A stretch of 44,893 bases of DNA from a virus: positions 1 through 44,893 of the IMG/VR virus record IMGVR_UViG_3300033149_002422, one strand, 5' to 3'. Below the pieces are notes generated by a model. The model was given only the letters and a program-made list of their open reading frames with translations, was not told the origin of the DNA and did not search any database. The position numbers and the translations under genes were made by a program. Every line of letters starts with the position of its first letter. Position 1 is the stretch's first letter. Below, piece after piece: positions 7,209-15,948 of this stretch.

Positions 7209-8033
7209 TTATCGGAACCCGAACCGTCTCAACCACTTGATTTCTATACTCTTTATCAGTTCTCTGTCATTAACCACTGTATGGTAAGCGGTTGTGAGGA
7301 ACAGTCTCCGGTTCTGCCTACCCGTACTGTTCTTGACCACTGCCTTGGTGAGTGCCCACATCAGCCTGTCGAGTTCCTTTGTCTCGTCGTCATCGAGTAT
7401 TTCAATGTCCTCTTCGGTCAGCACCTTGTAGTCTCTCTTTCTCCGTTTCTTGTCCGTGAACCTCACCCTGAATGTCTTTTTATCCGTCTTGGTCTTGTTG
7501 ATGAGGTATTCGACCACTCCCTTATCGATTGCCCACTGGAGTATCTTCTTCGCCACCCTCTTTGGCGGTAGTTTCCCCCTCATGTCGAATCCATATTCCT
7601 GAAAGAGCCACACCTTGTTAACGACCTCAATGGCCCATTCGTCCGACTCCTTGACCTTCTTCAGTTTCAGTGCATTGATGAGTGAGTCGGGGTCTGACCT
7701 GCCCCTGACATTTGCGGACATCTTGTGATAGGTGGGGACACCTGGAGCCTGTCCGGCATCGATGTAGCTCTGGTACTCCTCTATGATGTGGTTGAGTATT
7801 TCCTCATTTATCATTGAATAGCATCGCCGGAGCTTTTCAACACCAGTCCACTTGATATTGGATGTCTTGATCTTCAGTCTGGCATCGACGAACCCGAGTT
7901 TCTTACGCAGGTTGAACTCTTCTCTGGTCAGGTCGTTATGGAACCTGACCAGGTCCATCTGCACCTTGTATGGGGACCTGCTGTATCTCCTGGTCCTGAG
8001 CCTGACTGCCTTGGATTGTACTTCATCATCCAT
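7209..8033 (-). CDS. Hypothetical helical protein between portal and protease
   Basis: A 274-residue basic, mostly helical protein. The ATG at 8033 overlaps the portal end by 8 nt, so translation is coupled. The Arg/Lys-rich N-terminus (RLRTRRYSRSP) and the C-terminal Arg-rich end (KWLRRFGFR) suggest nucleic-acid contact. Tailed viruses often encode a minor head or morphogenesis protein (SPP1 gp7/Mu gpF type) at this site, and that is the best positional guess, but I see none of that family's diagnostic residues. Confidence 0.7.
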   Translation of the reverse strand: MDDEVQSKAVRLRTRRYSRSPYKVQMDLVRFHNDLTREEFNLRKKLGFVDARLKIKTSNIKWTGVEKLRRCYSMINEEILNHIIEEYQSYIDAGQAPGVPTYHKMSANVRGRSDPDSLINALKLKKVKESDEWAIEVVNKVWLFQEYGFDMRGKLPPKRVAKKILQWAIDKGVVEYLINKTKTDKKTFRVRFTDKKRRKRDYKVLTEEDIEILDDDETKELDRLMWALTKAVVKNSTGRQNRRLFLTTAYHTVVNDRELIKSIEIKWLRRFGFR

Positions 8034-10059
8034 CCATGTCCTCCACGATAGCGTCAAGCATGTCTATGATGTAGTCATCGGTTACCTTGTTCTCTCTCAT
8101 CAGCTTGAGGACTTTCCTGTAATCCTCCTTGCTGAACATGTTGAGTTGGTTCATGTCCCCGCCTGGTGCTGCCATTCCACCAGAACCCTGTAGGCCCTCA
8201 CTCGATCCACCACCCATTGTTCTCAGGTGTCCTCCGAGAGCCTGTTTGGTGGGCCACACCGTTCCATCGGGGGCCTTGTATCCTCCGCTCTCCTTGGCAC
8301 CAGGAGTCTTGGTTCTGTTCACGGATTCCTTGGTGGCCTCTGGATTGCCCTCGTGCATGGTGACGTCCCCTATTGTCTTGGCGACCTCTGTTGATGTATT
8401 GGAGAACTCGTTTGAGTTGGTCAGTGGCTTGGCATTGACCGGGTTCTTGTTGGCTGGAGTATTCATTGGAGATGCCTGGCCCTGTTTGATTGACAGCAAG
8501 GAATTGATGATATTGATTGCCCGTGTCATCTCCTTCTCGGTGTCCCTGACGAAGTTTATCTTCCTGGTGGTCTGGTCGAACTCGGACCTGTATCCGATGT
8601 ATTCCATCATCTGAGCATTGTTGATGTCATGGGTCTCAATCTGCTTCTCCTTCAGTATATCCCTGTCCTCGAATGGAGCCACTTCAAAGTGACAATCGTT
8701 CAGGCCAATCTCCTTGGACAGCACTGCCAGTGGTTTCTCATTGTCCACCCTGTTCGACCTCTCCACCGCCTTGTTGGTGATGATTAGTTTGGCCTCTATG
8801 TTGGTTCCACCCTTGGCACTGTCCAGGTTGGCGAAAATGTTGGATATTCCATAGAACTGGTAGATCATCCTCTCGTAGATGTTCCTGACCTTCTCGTATT
8901 CCAGGTCCTGCATGGACCCCATGAAGTCAACCCAGGCTATCCTGTTGGACCCTGAACCCATGCCTGGCTCCGGTTGCATGGGTATGACAGGCATGAACTG
9001 CCAGTCATTCTTGACCTCTTCCATGATACGCTTCCAAGTGTTCATGAAGGCATCCGGGTTCGAGGTGGAGGCGACTACCGCACCCCTGGGTTTCCTCTGC
9101 TTCATGTAGGAGTCCCTGATGTATGCGTCCTTGTAGGTCAGGATGGAAATGGGGACCCATAGCGTTATTGCCGGTGGGACAACGTAGGTGTGGTTCTTGT
9201 CATACTCGTGCCAGTGGATGACCTCTCCGTCGATGTAGTAGTTCTCTATCTGTCCTCTCTCATGGAAGATGGAGACATACTTGACATCCTTCATCTTCAT
9301 TCCACACTTGGGACACCTGGGAGCATCGAACTCCGTCTCGTAGTGCGAGCCTCCAGCCAACCTGGCGTAGTTGTCATCCGTGTTGGTGGTCCTCATTACC
9401 CTGCACGAGTCATCGTTCCTGTGCTCACCAGGGCATACGTAATAGACCCCACCAGGGGTTCCGGTATGGTGATCCACAACCGCCCTCATCACGATTGGAG
9501 AGCCAGGGATGACCTCCTTCACCTTCTGCCACTTGATATTGCCGTCCGAGTCAGCGAGGTATTCCTTCCTCAGTATAATGTATCCCTCATCAGCGACCAC
9601 AATGTCATGGGCATTGGTCTCCAGTATGTCCTTCAGCGACTCGTGATTGGTATTGACATTCATCATCCACCGCTTCGCCTTGTCCATCTCCTTCTTTGAT
9701 GGACCCCTACACCTGCCCCCGCACTCGGGACAGATACTGTTCGCAGGTTTCTTATCGAACTCGGCATGACATTCAGTACACTTGGAAGTGAAATTGGGAA
9801 CAACCCTGATTCCCCTCCTGTACTTCTCCTGGACCTTCAGATTTCCAGCGAACTTCCACGGAGCACACAGGTAATAGCCAGAGTACATGGTAATGTACGC
9901 CAGTGGAAGCCTTGGAATTGCATATATCCTTTCGAACTCGTGGACCGGATGTCCATACCTGACATCTCTTGGCCTGCCCACCGTTGCGAGTTTACCGTCA
10001 TTTGGATATGAGGCGGTTGGTGTTTTCGTGAAGAGGTTCACGACCGGATTTCTTGGCAT
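8026..10059 (-). CDS. Portal protein with two zinc-ribbon insertions
   Basis: A 677-residue protein directly after the large terminase. The C-terminal half has portal-like features: a helical stem segment with IYERMIYQFYGISNIFANLDS and a long helical C-terminal domain, ending in a low-complexity Gly/Pro/Asn region and an acidic tail. Unusually, the N-terminal half has two Cys clusters: C94-x2-C97 with C110-x2-C113, and C209/C219 with C249-x2-C252. Both look like zinc ribbons. ATG 10059 is chosen over the in-frame codon at 10071 because GGTGATGATAGAC precedes it. The portal identity comes from order, size and the stem region. Confidence 0.75.
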   Translation of the reverse strand: MPRNPVVNLFTKTPTASYPNDGKLATVGRPRDVRYGHPVHEFERIYAIPRLPLAYITMYSGYYLCAPWKFAGNLKVQEKYRRGIRVVPNFTSKCTECHAEFDKKPANSICPECGGRCRGPSKKEMDKAKRWMMNVNTNHESLKDILETNAHDIVVADEGYIILRKEYLADSDGNIKWQKVKEVIPGSPIVMRAVVDHHTGTPGGVYYVCPGEHRNDDSCRVMRTTNTDDNYARLAGGSHYETEFDAPRCPKCGMKMKDVKYVSIFHERGQIENYYIDGEVIHWHEYDKNHTYVVPPAITLWVPISILTYKDAYIRDSYMKQRKPRGAVVASTSNPDAFMNTWKRIMEEVKNDWQFMPVIPMQPEPGMGSGSNRIAWVDFMGSMQDLEYEKVRNIYERMIYQFYGISNIFANLDSAKGGTNIEAKLIITNKAVERSNRVDNEKPLAVLSKEIGLNDCHFEVAPFEDRDILKEKQIETHDINNAQMMEYIGYRSEFDQTTRKINFVRDTEKEMTRAINIINSLLSIKQGQASPMNTPANKNPVNAKPLTNSNEFSNTSTEVAKTIGDVTMHEGNPEATKESVNRTKTPGAKESGGYKAPDGTVWPTKQALGGHLRTMGGGSSEGLQGSGGMAAPGGDMNQLNMFSKEDYRKVLKLMRENKVTDDYIIDMLDAIVEDMDG

Positions 10060-10081
10060 GTCTATCATCACCCATATTGAT

Positions 10082-11917
10082 TTAGGTTCTATTAAATGGA
10101 TTTGTTAGTCCGACGCTGAGGGGTCTGAACTGGTCTGGTTCCTGCTCCTCAAGGACTTCATTCATGTTATACACTCTGGTAGTCGCCTTCTTGTACTTCC
10201 TGTTCAGGAACGTATTCCTGTGGGGCCAGCAGGCCAGTAGGAACGCATCCACATGGTCATCATTACCCTTCATGGGCATCTCCGAGTCCACCCTGTCGTC
10301 GTATGAGTACGTTAGTAACTGGTTGACAAGGGTCTCAGCAGGCCCGCCAGGTTTGCCGAGTATGAACAGCATCCCCGCCTCGAACAGTCCCTTCACCGCC
10401 GAGATCATGGGTAGTTTGGTGGAGTTGAACGGTATCACTGTCAGACCTGGTAGTCCATCCTCCTGCAACTGTGACCGTATCTTCTGGTTCAGGAAGTACT
10501 GGATTGGTGCAGCGTCTGCATAGACCTGTGACCAGTACTTGCGAGCATGTCGATATACTTCCGTAATGATTGGGCTGTCCCCCGTTCTTGCATTGACCTC
10601 TGAGTCGTCAATGATGTACACATTGCCCACCTGATCCTCACACGCGGTGACAATTCCTGATGGGTGCTTGCCTCCCGCATCCAGCCCGGTGGTGTAGAAT
10701 GAATACGACGCCTCCTCCTCAATCGACTTGATCGAGCCATCCTCCAGTTCGACATCAATAACTACGGTCTTGGGCAGTTCACTTATTAGAGAGGCCATGA
10801 TAGCCTCCTCATCGAATACCAGTCCCTCTGCTGGTGCGAACTCCCCGAGCACGTATATCTTGTACTCGTGAGTATTCTTTCCCCCGTATTTGTAGGTCAG
10901 GTTCTCGATGGTAACCGGTTTAATCCACTTGCAGTCGAAGGCTGACAGGTGATACTTCTTCCATCTGGCCTGCTGTGGAACCGTTGCGAGTTCTGCCGGA
11001 GTCATTCTCTCCTGGGCCTCGGCCTCAAGCCACCAATCCCTGACGATGTGAACCATCTTATCCGGGGTTGTCATCACCGCGAACTTGGGTCTCTGTGCCG
11101 ACATTGCAGCGGAGAGTGCTGCCATGATGATGTCGCTCTCTGCCTTGCACGCTTCGTCTATGATGACCCTGTCCGGCCTGGGACCGTGGACAGCCTTGTG
11201 CGATGCGGGGAATGACCTGATCCATCCTCCAGCGATGGTGTATGTCTTGGTCCTGGTCCGTCTCTCTATGAACTCTTCATACCGCGTTCCGGTAGTCATC
11301 TCGGTGTAGTAGCGGTAGAGGTTATCGGACTGTTCCTGGGACCCTGACACCACCATTGTATTGGAATGGGGCATCAGGTAGTGTGAAATCAGCATGGCGA
11401 GAGCTGTCAGCCATGTCTTTCCTGCGGACCTGCACGCGATGAATATCATGTTATTGACTCGTGGGTCCAGGAAATCTCTCAGGAACTGTTTCTGAAACTT
11501 CGTGAACGAGGTGAAACGAGAGGCCATCACGGTGGCCTTGTTCAGGTTCTCCATTCCTATTATGTCCGTGGCGACCTTCCACGGGTTTGCCATGAGATAG
11601 ATGACCATCTCCGTCTGTGTAAGTATCCTTCCCCCTTCCTTTATCCTATCGTATTCGTTCTTCTCATCCACCAGTACAATTGAGTAGTAGTCGAGAATGT
11701 CCGGGTCATCGTTCACGAGATTGGATGCCTCGATACACGACTCGATGAATGACTGGATGTCCCTTCCGAGTCCCTTCTTCTCATTCTCCCAGGCCCGTCT
11801 CATTGATTTGTAGAGTTCCGATTGGGCAACAGTGCTGAATGTGTCCCTCACCATGTCTATTCTTTCCATCTTGTTCATGTGTGGTTTGTGAACGCATTTA
11901 ACACCTTTCCTTCCCAT
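10082..11917 (-). CDS. terL: Large terminase subunit (ATPase-nuclease)
   Basis: A 611-residue DNA packaging motor. The ATPase domain carries Walker A ACRSAGKTW (161-169) and Walker B VIIDEA (251-256) with the catalytic Glu. The RNase H-like nuclease domain has its first acidic residue in GLDAGG (411-416), a second acidic patch in NVYIIDDSE (about 432-440) and the C-terminal DDHVDAF motif (553-559). The start overlaps the small terminase stop (TAATG). The length is normal for TerL, though a 140-residue N-terminal extension precedes the ATPase. The neighbours (small terminase and portal) fit. This is the most secure assignment in the window. Confidence 0.95.
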   Translation of the reverse strand: MGRKGVKCVHKPHMNKMERIDMVRDTFSTVAQSELYKSMRRAWENEKKGLGRDIQSFIESCIEASNLVNDDPDILDYYSIVLVDEKNEYDRIKEGGRILTQTEMVIYLMANPWKVATDIIGMENLNKATVMASRFTSFTKFQKQFLRDFLDPRVNNMIFIACRSAGKTWLTALAMLISHYLMPHSNTMVVSGSQEQSDNLYRYYTEMTTGTRYEEFIERRTRTKTYTIAGGWIRSFPASHKAVHGPRPDRVIIDEACKAESDIIMAALSAAMSAQRPKFAVMTTPDKMVHIVRDWWLEAEAQERMTPAELATVPQQARWKKYHLSAFDCKWIKPVTIENLTYKYGGKNTHEYKIYVLGEFAPAEGLVFDEEAIMASLISELPKTVVIDVELEDGSIKSIEEEASYSFYTTGLDAGGKHPSGIVTACEDQVGNVYIIDDSEVNARTGDSPIITEVYRHARKYWSQVYADAAPIQYFLNQKIRSQLQEDGLPGLTVIPFNSTKLPMISAVKGLFEAGMLFILGKPGGPAETLVNQLLTYSYDDRVDSEMPMKGNDDHVDAFLLACWPHRNTFLNRKYKKATTRVYNMNEVLEEQEPDQFRPLSVGLTNPFNRT

Positions 11918-12648
11918 TACTCCACCTCGATAGCATCAGCGTCGGTGTACTCTTCTCTCTCCTTCTTCCTTATCTTGTCCCTTCTCCTTGCGTGATATGA
12001 CACGAACTGGTCCACGTAGTGTGGGTCCTGTGCGAGATGGTCCATGAACTCGAAGTAGTCATCCGGGTTGAATCCCTTGAACCCGCACTGTGGACATGTA
12101 AGTACGTGGGTGAGATAGGCCAGGAACCCGTTCTGGATGGCTTTCCATTCCTCTGTTTCCATGACATTTATGTGTTCGAGGACCATCCTCTCCTGGTGCA
12201 GTCCAATCATCTTGTACATCCTGTCCTCGGCCTCTCTTGCCTGAAGCAGTAGTTTCCCCGCCTTGATCTTCATGTCGGTTGACTCTTTCTGGTCGGGGAT
12301 GAGTTCTGCTTCGAGTAGCATCTGGTGGGCCTGGTCCTTTATTCTCCGGTACTCCTCCCTAGCCTCCACTGCTGCATCGAATGATGTCATCTTGGCGAAC
12401 TCACTCTTTCTCTCCTGGAGCATCCGCTGTTTGATGTCATGAACTCTCTTCCCCGACACCTTCTTCCCGAGTTTCTTTGAAATCCTCTCGGCCATCTGTC
12501 TATTGGTTGCGAACCCAACCATCTGTTCTATGTATTCTCTGATCTTGAGTTCTTCCTTCGATATTCTCTTCCGTATTGGTGGCAGGTATTTCTGTCCATG
12601 AGCCTTCTCAAGCAGTGCCTTTGAATCATCACTTATTCTTTTTGACAT
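11917..12648 (-). CDS. Probable small terminase subunit
   Basis: A 243-residue protein directly upstream of TerL. Residues about 40-70 form a helix-turn-helix (NRQMAERISKKLGKKVSGKR), the usual DNA-recognition part of small terminases. A long helical middle (75-155) may be the oligomerisation region. A CPQCGFKG zinc half-site sits at about residue 190, and the C-terminus is charged. The start at 12648 (MSKRISDD) lies inside the end of the methyltransferase gene; 12657 is also possible. The role is inferred from position and the HTH. Confidence 0.7.
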   Translation of the reverse strand: MSKRISDDSKALLEKAHGQKYLPPIRKRISKEELKIREYIEQMVGFATNRQMAERISKKLGKKVSGKRVHDIKQRMLQERKSEFAKMTSFDAAVEAREEYRRIKDQAHQMLLEAELIPDQKESTDMKIKAGKLLLQAREAEDRMYKMIGLHQERMVLEHINVMETEEWKAIQNGFLAYLTHVLTCPQCGFKGFNPDDYFEFMDHLAQDPHYVDQFVSYHARRRDKIRKKEREEYTDADAIEVE

Positions 12649-13855
12649 ACCTATCATTCCATATTTCCACTATCTTCATGCAGTACTCGGGGCTGAGTTC
12701 GATCCCGATTGATTTCCTGCCAACCTCTTCAGCAGCGAATATTGTAGTTCCCGAGCCGACGAATGGGTCGAGCACCAGGTCAGATGGTGATGAGTAACAC
12801 ATCAGGACTGTCTTGGCGAGTTCGATAGGATACGGAGCAGGATGCCATCGGTTGTCCCCCCTGATGGTATCGAACTCCCATACATTCGTGAGGAAGTTCT
12901 CATGGATTTCATTTGTATCGAGAGAATCGAACTTGTGTCTGTTCCCCCTGTTGTATATCATGATTGGTTCCCACTTGAAGGCGGGGTAGTAGGTCTTACT
13001 CCCTCTTATGTTCTTGTATCGCGGGATGTCCATGTTGGGATGCTTCTTCACCCAGGCCATCATGTCCTCGAAGATGAGTCCGCACTCTGTCAGGATTTCA
13101 TCGAACTTGGCGGGTAGATTGAAGGAGAGGTCCATGCCCATGTTGAGTGCGACAACCATGTCGTTGTGTCCCTCGGTGGAGAGTTTGAATACCTCTTTCA
13201 TGTCATCCAGGTAGGCATCAACACTGTCCCATGTGGCGTATTCCTCCCTCTGGTTCAGGTATGGTGGTGATGTGCAGATGAGGTATGGGCTTCCGTTCTC
13301 CCTCACGATGTCGTGTATGGCAGGGTCTGTTGAGTCTCCGCAGATGAGTAGATGCTTACCGAGTTTGATAACGTCTCCATACTTGATTTCGGTGTCGTCA
13401 TGGATTTCCACTATCTGATTGGGTTCCTCATCGGGGTCGAAGATGTCATCCTTTCTCTTCACGTAGTCTGCGAGTATGTCAAGTTTGGCATTTCTCTGTT
13501 CGAGCAGGTCATAGATTTCCTGTCTCTTCTTCCTGTCGAAGTTGCCGTAGGTCTGGTCGGTTGCGAGTAGTGCGAGTAGTTCCTTGTCCTCGTCGAGATC
13601 GACTACCCTAACCTGTACCCTCTCGTAACCCATTGCTTTGAGTGCCTTGATCCTCTGGTGTCCGTCTATGATTTGCATGTCCTTGTTCACGAGTATGGGT
13701 ACAATGTATCCGAGGTGTCCGAGTGATTGAGTAAGTTTATCGAGTAGTCCCTTTGAGATGTCTTTGGGGTTGTCCGGGTTGGGTTTGAGAGCCTGTATCT
13801 CAACCACTCTGATGTCTCCTTCGAGGAGTATTGTTATCTTGTCCTGTTCGTCCAT
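12629..13855 (-). CDS. ParB-like domain fused to DNA methyltransferase
   Basis: A 408-residue protein. Residues 15-110 are a ParB/Srx-type domain with IDGHQRIKALKAMG (62-76). Residues 150-408 are a beta-class amino-methyltransferase: catalytic TSPPY (195-199) precedes the SAM-binding DPFVGSGTT (363-371). The SPPY form is common in N4-cytosine enzymes, though N6-adenine cannot be excluded. It probably methylates viral DNA for anti-restriction, or marks DNA for packaging, since it lies directly upstream of the terminase genes. AGGTGAAACTC precedes ATG 13855. A perfect hairpin lies in its leader. No cognate restriction enzyme is present. Confidence 0.9.
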   Translation of the reverse strand: MDEQDKITILLEGDIRVVEIQALKPNPDNPKDISKGLLDKLTQSLGHLGYIVPILVNKDMQIIDGHQRIKALKAMGYERVQVRVVDLDEDKELLALLATDQTYGNFDRKKRQEIYDLLEQRNAKLDILADYVKRKDDIFDPDEEPNQIVEIHDDTEIKYGDVIKLGKHLLICGDSTDPAIHDIVRENGSPYLICTSPPYLNQREEYATWDSVDAYLDDMKEVFKLSTEGHNDMVVALNMGMDLSFNLPAKFDEILTECGLIFEDMMAWVKKHPNMDIPRYKNIRGSKTYYPAFKWEPIMIYNRGNRHKFDSLDTNEIHENFLTNVWEFDTIRGDNRWHPAPYPIELAKTVLMCYSSPSDLVLDPFVGSGTTIFAAEEVGRKSIGIELSPEYCMKIVEIWNDRYVKKNK

Positions 13856-13870
13856 GAGTTTCACCTGGTT

Positions 13871-13920
13871 GTAAGGGGAGGCGAGAAGTTGTCTGAAGGA
13901 GAGAAGAAACCTCCCCTTAC
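13871..13920 (-). promoter_or_regulatory. 11-bp leader hairpin before the methyltransferase
   Basis: GTAAGGGGAGG (13871-13881) and CCTCCCCTTAC (13910-13920) form a perfect 11-bp inverted repeat with a 28-nt loop, ending 15 nt before the methyltransferase start codon. In the mRNA (minus strand) the 3' arm lies just upstream of the AGGTGA ribosome-binding site. It has no T-tract on its 3' side. It may control translation or RNA stability, or be a protein-binding operator. Confidence 0.6.
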
Positions 13921-13975
13921 GACAGTTAATTGTTGGTAATGTAGAAATAGTTTGCGTTTCAATTTGGTTGAATAT

Positions 13976-14056
13976 ATTCTATTAAAATAATAGAGAAAAT
14001 TAATAGAATATTATTCTATTTTTGTGTAGGGGTGTTTTAGGTATAGGTTTTAAATA
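13976..14056 (-). promoter_or_regulatory. Promoter and AT-palindrome array of the methyltransferase-terminase operon
   Basis: On the minus strand TATTTAAA (14056-14049) is a TATA box. A start site about 27 nt on would fall at about 14025, at the edge of an array of ATTCTATTA/TAATAGAAT motifs (13976-14020). The array includes TCTATTA-AAA-TAATAGA, a perfect 7-bp inverted repeat with a 3-nt spacer. The rest of 13921-14146 is AT-rich and has no gene. A repressor bound here would block the promoter. Confidence 0.55.
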
Positions 14057-14146
14057 GTATGGAAAATGGTGTTGTAGGGAATTTGAGGGGTGTTGGTAGT
14101 TTCCATTTAGCATGTGGTCTATGGTATAGAAATGGAAATTGAATAT

Positions 14147-14380
14147 TTAAGGGTTTGGTAGGTTAGAGGTATTTAGTTGGTCTTTGTTGAGTATTGTGAT
14201 GGTGAAGCGTGAGTCGAGTGCGATGAAGTAGGGTCCTTTTTGTGATGTGAAGTATTTTTCGAGTTCGTTGATGAGTGCGTCGAGGTGGCTGGTTGGGATG
14301 TCGTTGTTGGCCTGTAGGATGAGTACTTCGTCTGGTTTGAGTTCTCTTATTTTGTGTTTGACCATTCGATTTGGTTTCAT
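14147..14380 (-). CDS. Hypothetical protein
   Basis: A 77-residue protein starting MKPNRMVKHKIREL, with GGGAGTGACACAA before the ATG. It has a short basic N-terminus and a mixed alpha/beta core (DEVLILQANNDIPTSHLD), and no cysteines. It is the last gene of the small-gene cluster before the methyltransferase promoter and begins 5 nt after the upstream stop. Its codon use (GTG, TTG, TTT) is more AT-rich and less polished than its neighbours. No function was recognised. Confidence 0.65.
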   Translation of the reverse strand: MKPNRMVKHKIRELKPDEVLILQANNDIPTSHLDALINELEKYFTSQKGPYFIALDSRFTITILNKDQLNTSNLPNP

Positions 14381-14385
14381 TTGTG

Positions 14386-14625
14386 TCACTCCCTGTAGCC
14401 GTTGTATATTTCTATCTTTTCCTTGCTGATGACCAATTCTTTCCACTTCTCAACGAACTCCATCAGTTCTTCGAGTGTGTTGAATTCAATTGTGGCGTTG
14501 TCATCGGAGATTTTAGACATTGATCCAGAGAAATGAGTTTTTCCGAAGGTGAAGCCCAGTTTCTCGTACTCTGGTAGGTCCTTGTCCAGATAGAACTTCT
14601 TTGTAGTCGTCAGTTTGAATTTCAT
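14386..14625 (-). CDS. Hypothetical protein
   Basis: A 79-residue protein with a beta-rich N-terminus and a helical C-terminal segment (LEELMEFVEKWKELVI), ending IEIYNGYRE. Similar small proteins occur in many phage genomes but have no known role. ATG 14625 is preferred over 14631 because GAGGAGGAATGAGA then gives normal spacing. It overlaps the preceding stop codon. Confidence 0.7.
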   Translation of the reverse strand: MKFKLTTTKKFYLDKDLPEYEKLGFTFGKTHFSGSMSKISDDNATIEFNTLEELMEFVEKWKELVISKEKIEIYNGYRE

Positions 14626-14627
14626 TC

Positions 14628-14945
14628 TCATTCCTCCTCATGCAGTTTCGTTGCTACTGGATGCAGCCCGGTTAATCTACATACCGAGCAGATGTATTTC
14701 TCATTCGGTTTGAGTTCTATTCCGCACATTTCGCACTTTCCAGGCATGTCTTCCACCTTGTCGGCATCGAGTTTATGGTCTCCGCACCAGTCCGAGTGGT
14801 AGACCACTGGCCAGCCCTTCATTGTGGGTGAATGTCTCCTGCACCTGCCGAGTAGGTCCGATTTCTCGACGAAGTACATGCAGGTTCTGCACCTCATTGT
14901 GTCTGATCTGTGTTTCCAGTTGTCGTTCTTCAGTGCTCCTGTCAT
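14628..14945 (-). CDS. Cysteine-rich zinc-binding protein
   Basis: A 105-residue protein with two metal sites. The first, CRTCMYFVEK...CRRHSP...WCGDHK, looks like a short treble-clef or zinc-finger found in phage hypothetical proteins. The second is a CEMCGIELKPNEKYICSVC zinc ribbon at about residues 71-89. It probably binds nucleic acid or protein. The start overlaps the upstream stop (ATGA), and the end (LHEEE) contains the next gene's GGAGGA site. Confidence 0.75.
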   Translation of the reverse strand: MTGALKNDNWKHRSDTMRCRTCMYFVEKSDLLGRCRRHSPTMKGWPVVYHSDWCGDHKLDADKVEDMPGKCEMCGIELKPNEKYICSVCRLTGLHPVATKLHEEE

Positions 14946-15241
14946 TTCAAATCCTCCTCTTTCTCGTATATTCTCTTTATTCTCCTATAAAGGGAGGGTA
15001 AGTTTTCTTCAGGAATACATCTGAAAACAAATTCGTACTTTAATGAGCCGTCTTTGAACTTATCTCCATCACTTCTAATTCTTATATATTTCATAATATC
15101 ATGGGCAAACATCATTTTCGCCATTTCCAAGTAATTGGGTAAGTCGTAAGTGTTGGATCGATAAACTTCGTCTGGAATCGTAAACTCCTTCTTGAATTCC
15201 TCTACTACACTCTCCAATACATTTTTTAATTTTTCATCCAT
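14942..15241 (-). CDS. Hypothetical protein
   Basis: A 99-residue acidic, helical protein (MDEKLKNVLESVVEEFKKEF at the start, ending RRIKRIYEKEEDLK). AAAGGAGGAATGAGA precedes ATG 15241. The sequence is more AT-rich than the neighbouring genes (many TTT, AAT and ATT codons), suggesting a different origin. No family was recognised. Confidence 0.7.
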   Translation of the reverse strand: MDEKLKNVLESVVEEFKKEFTIPDEVYRSNTYDLPNYLEMAKMMFAHDIMKYIRIRSDGDKFKDGSLKYEFVFRCIPEENLPSLYRRIKRIYEKEEDLK

Positions 15242-15243
15242 TC

Positions 15244-15384
15244 TCATTCCTCCTTTTCTTCTTCCTTGTTTCTCGGAACTCGAACTGGAGCATATTGGAA
15301 AGGACAATCTTCCGGTCCTATTATCGGATAATCATCCGCAGATAGGATACAACACCTGCTACACCCATAACATACAACCTTCAT
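15244..15384 (-). CDS. Tiny cysteine-rich protein
   Basis: A 46-residue protein with the cluster C-x2-C-x3-CC near the N-terminus (CYGCSRCC) and a later Cys in EDCPF. The C-terminus is a Lys/Glu tail that encodes the next gene's GGAGGA site. GAGAGGAATGAGA precedes the ATG. It could bind zinc or an iron-sulfur cluster. Too short for a family call. Confidence 0.6.
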   Translation of the reverse strand: MKVVCYGCSRCCILSADDYPIIGPEDCPFQYAPVRVPRNKEEEKEE

Positions 15385-15409
15385 TCTCATTCCTCTCTGT
15401 CTTTGGTAG

Positions 15410-15829
15410 TTATTCCAACTCCTCCTTCAGCGATTCCATGTGCTCCTGTCTCGCCTTGTATGCATTGTTTGCCAGTGACTCGATAAGTGTTGTATATCTC
15501 TCCACCGCGTAGTCTCTCATGTTGAGCAGGCTTGCGGGGGTGTTCCCTGTTGACTCTGATGTATTGTCTCCGACGACGAATGCTTGTGATTCCGCGGGAG
15601 TAATTACCTGTCTCTCCACCGGGACCATCTTGGGGTTCACCATTGCGAATGCGTGCATTTTCACGACAAGTCTGGGGTATTTCTCGGTCATTTCGGGGGT
15701 GTCCAGGTCGATCTCGGGTGCTCTTATGAAGTATCCGAGTTTAGTGTCGCATCTCCCGCAATAGACGCTGACCCCGTATTCATCATCCTCGGCGACGAAC
15801 CTGTCGTATCCACATTTCTTGCAGTGCAT
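15410..15829 (-). CDS. Zinc-ribbon protein with helical tail
   Basis: A 139-residue protein. A zinc ribbon at the N-terminus (CKKCGYDRF, then CGRCDTKLGY) is followed by a linker and a helical C-terminal segment ending in acidic residues. AACAGGAG lies 9 nt before ATG 15829. A role in DNA or RNA binding is likely but unproven. Between this gene and the next upstream one, about 120 nt (15830-15948) hold no supported gene. Confidence 0.7.
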   Translation of the reverse strand: MHCKKCGYDRFVAEDDEYGVSVYCGRCDTKLGYFIRAPEIDLDTPEMTEKYPRLVVKMHAFAMVNPKMVPVERQVITPAESQAFVVGDNTSESTGNTPASLLNMRDYAVERYTTLIESLANNAYKARQEHMESLKEELE

Positions 15830-15948
15830 TAGTGTCATCTCCTGTTAAGTGGCACACCCTACCGCCTCTTGGTGTGCACCTGGATTTCCCTCACATCCAG
15901 CCCGCATCAATACCTGACTCCCCGGATCGATGCCATCTCGGGTTGTAA

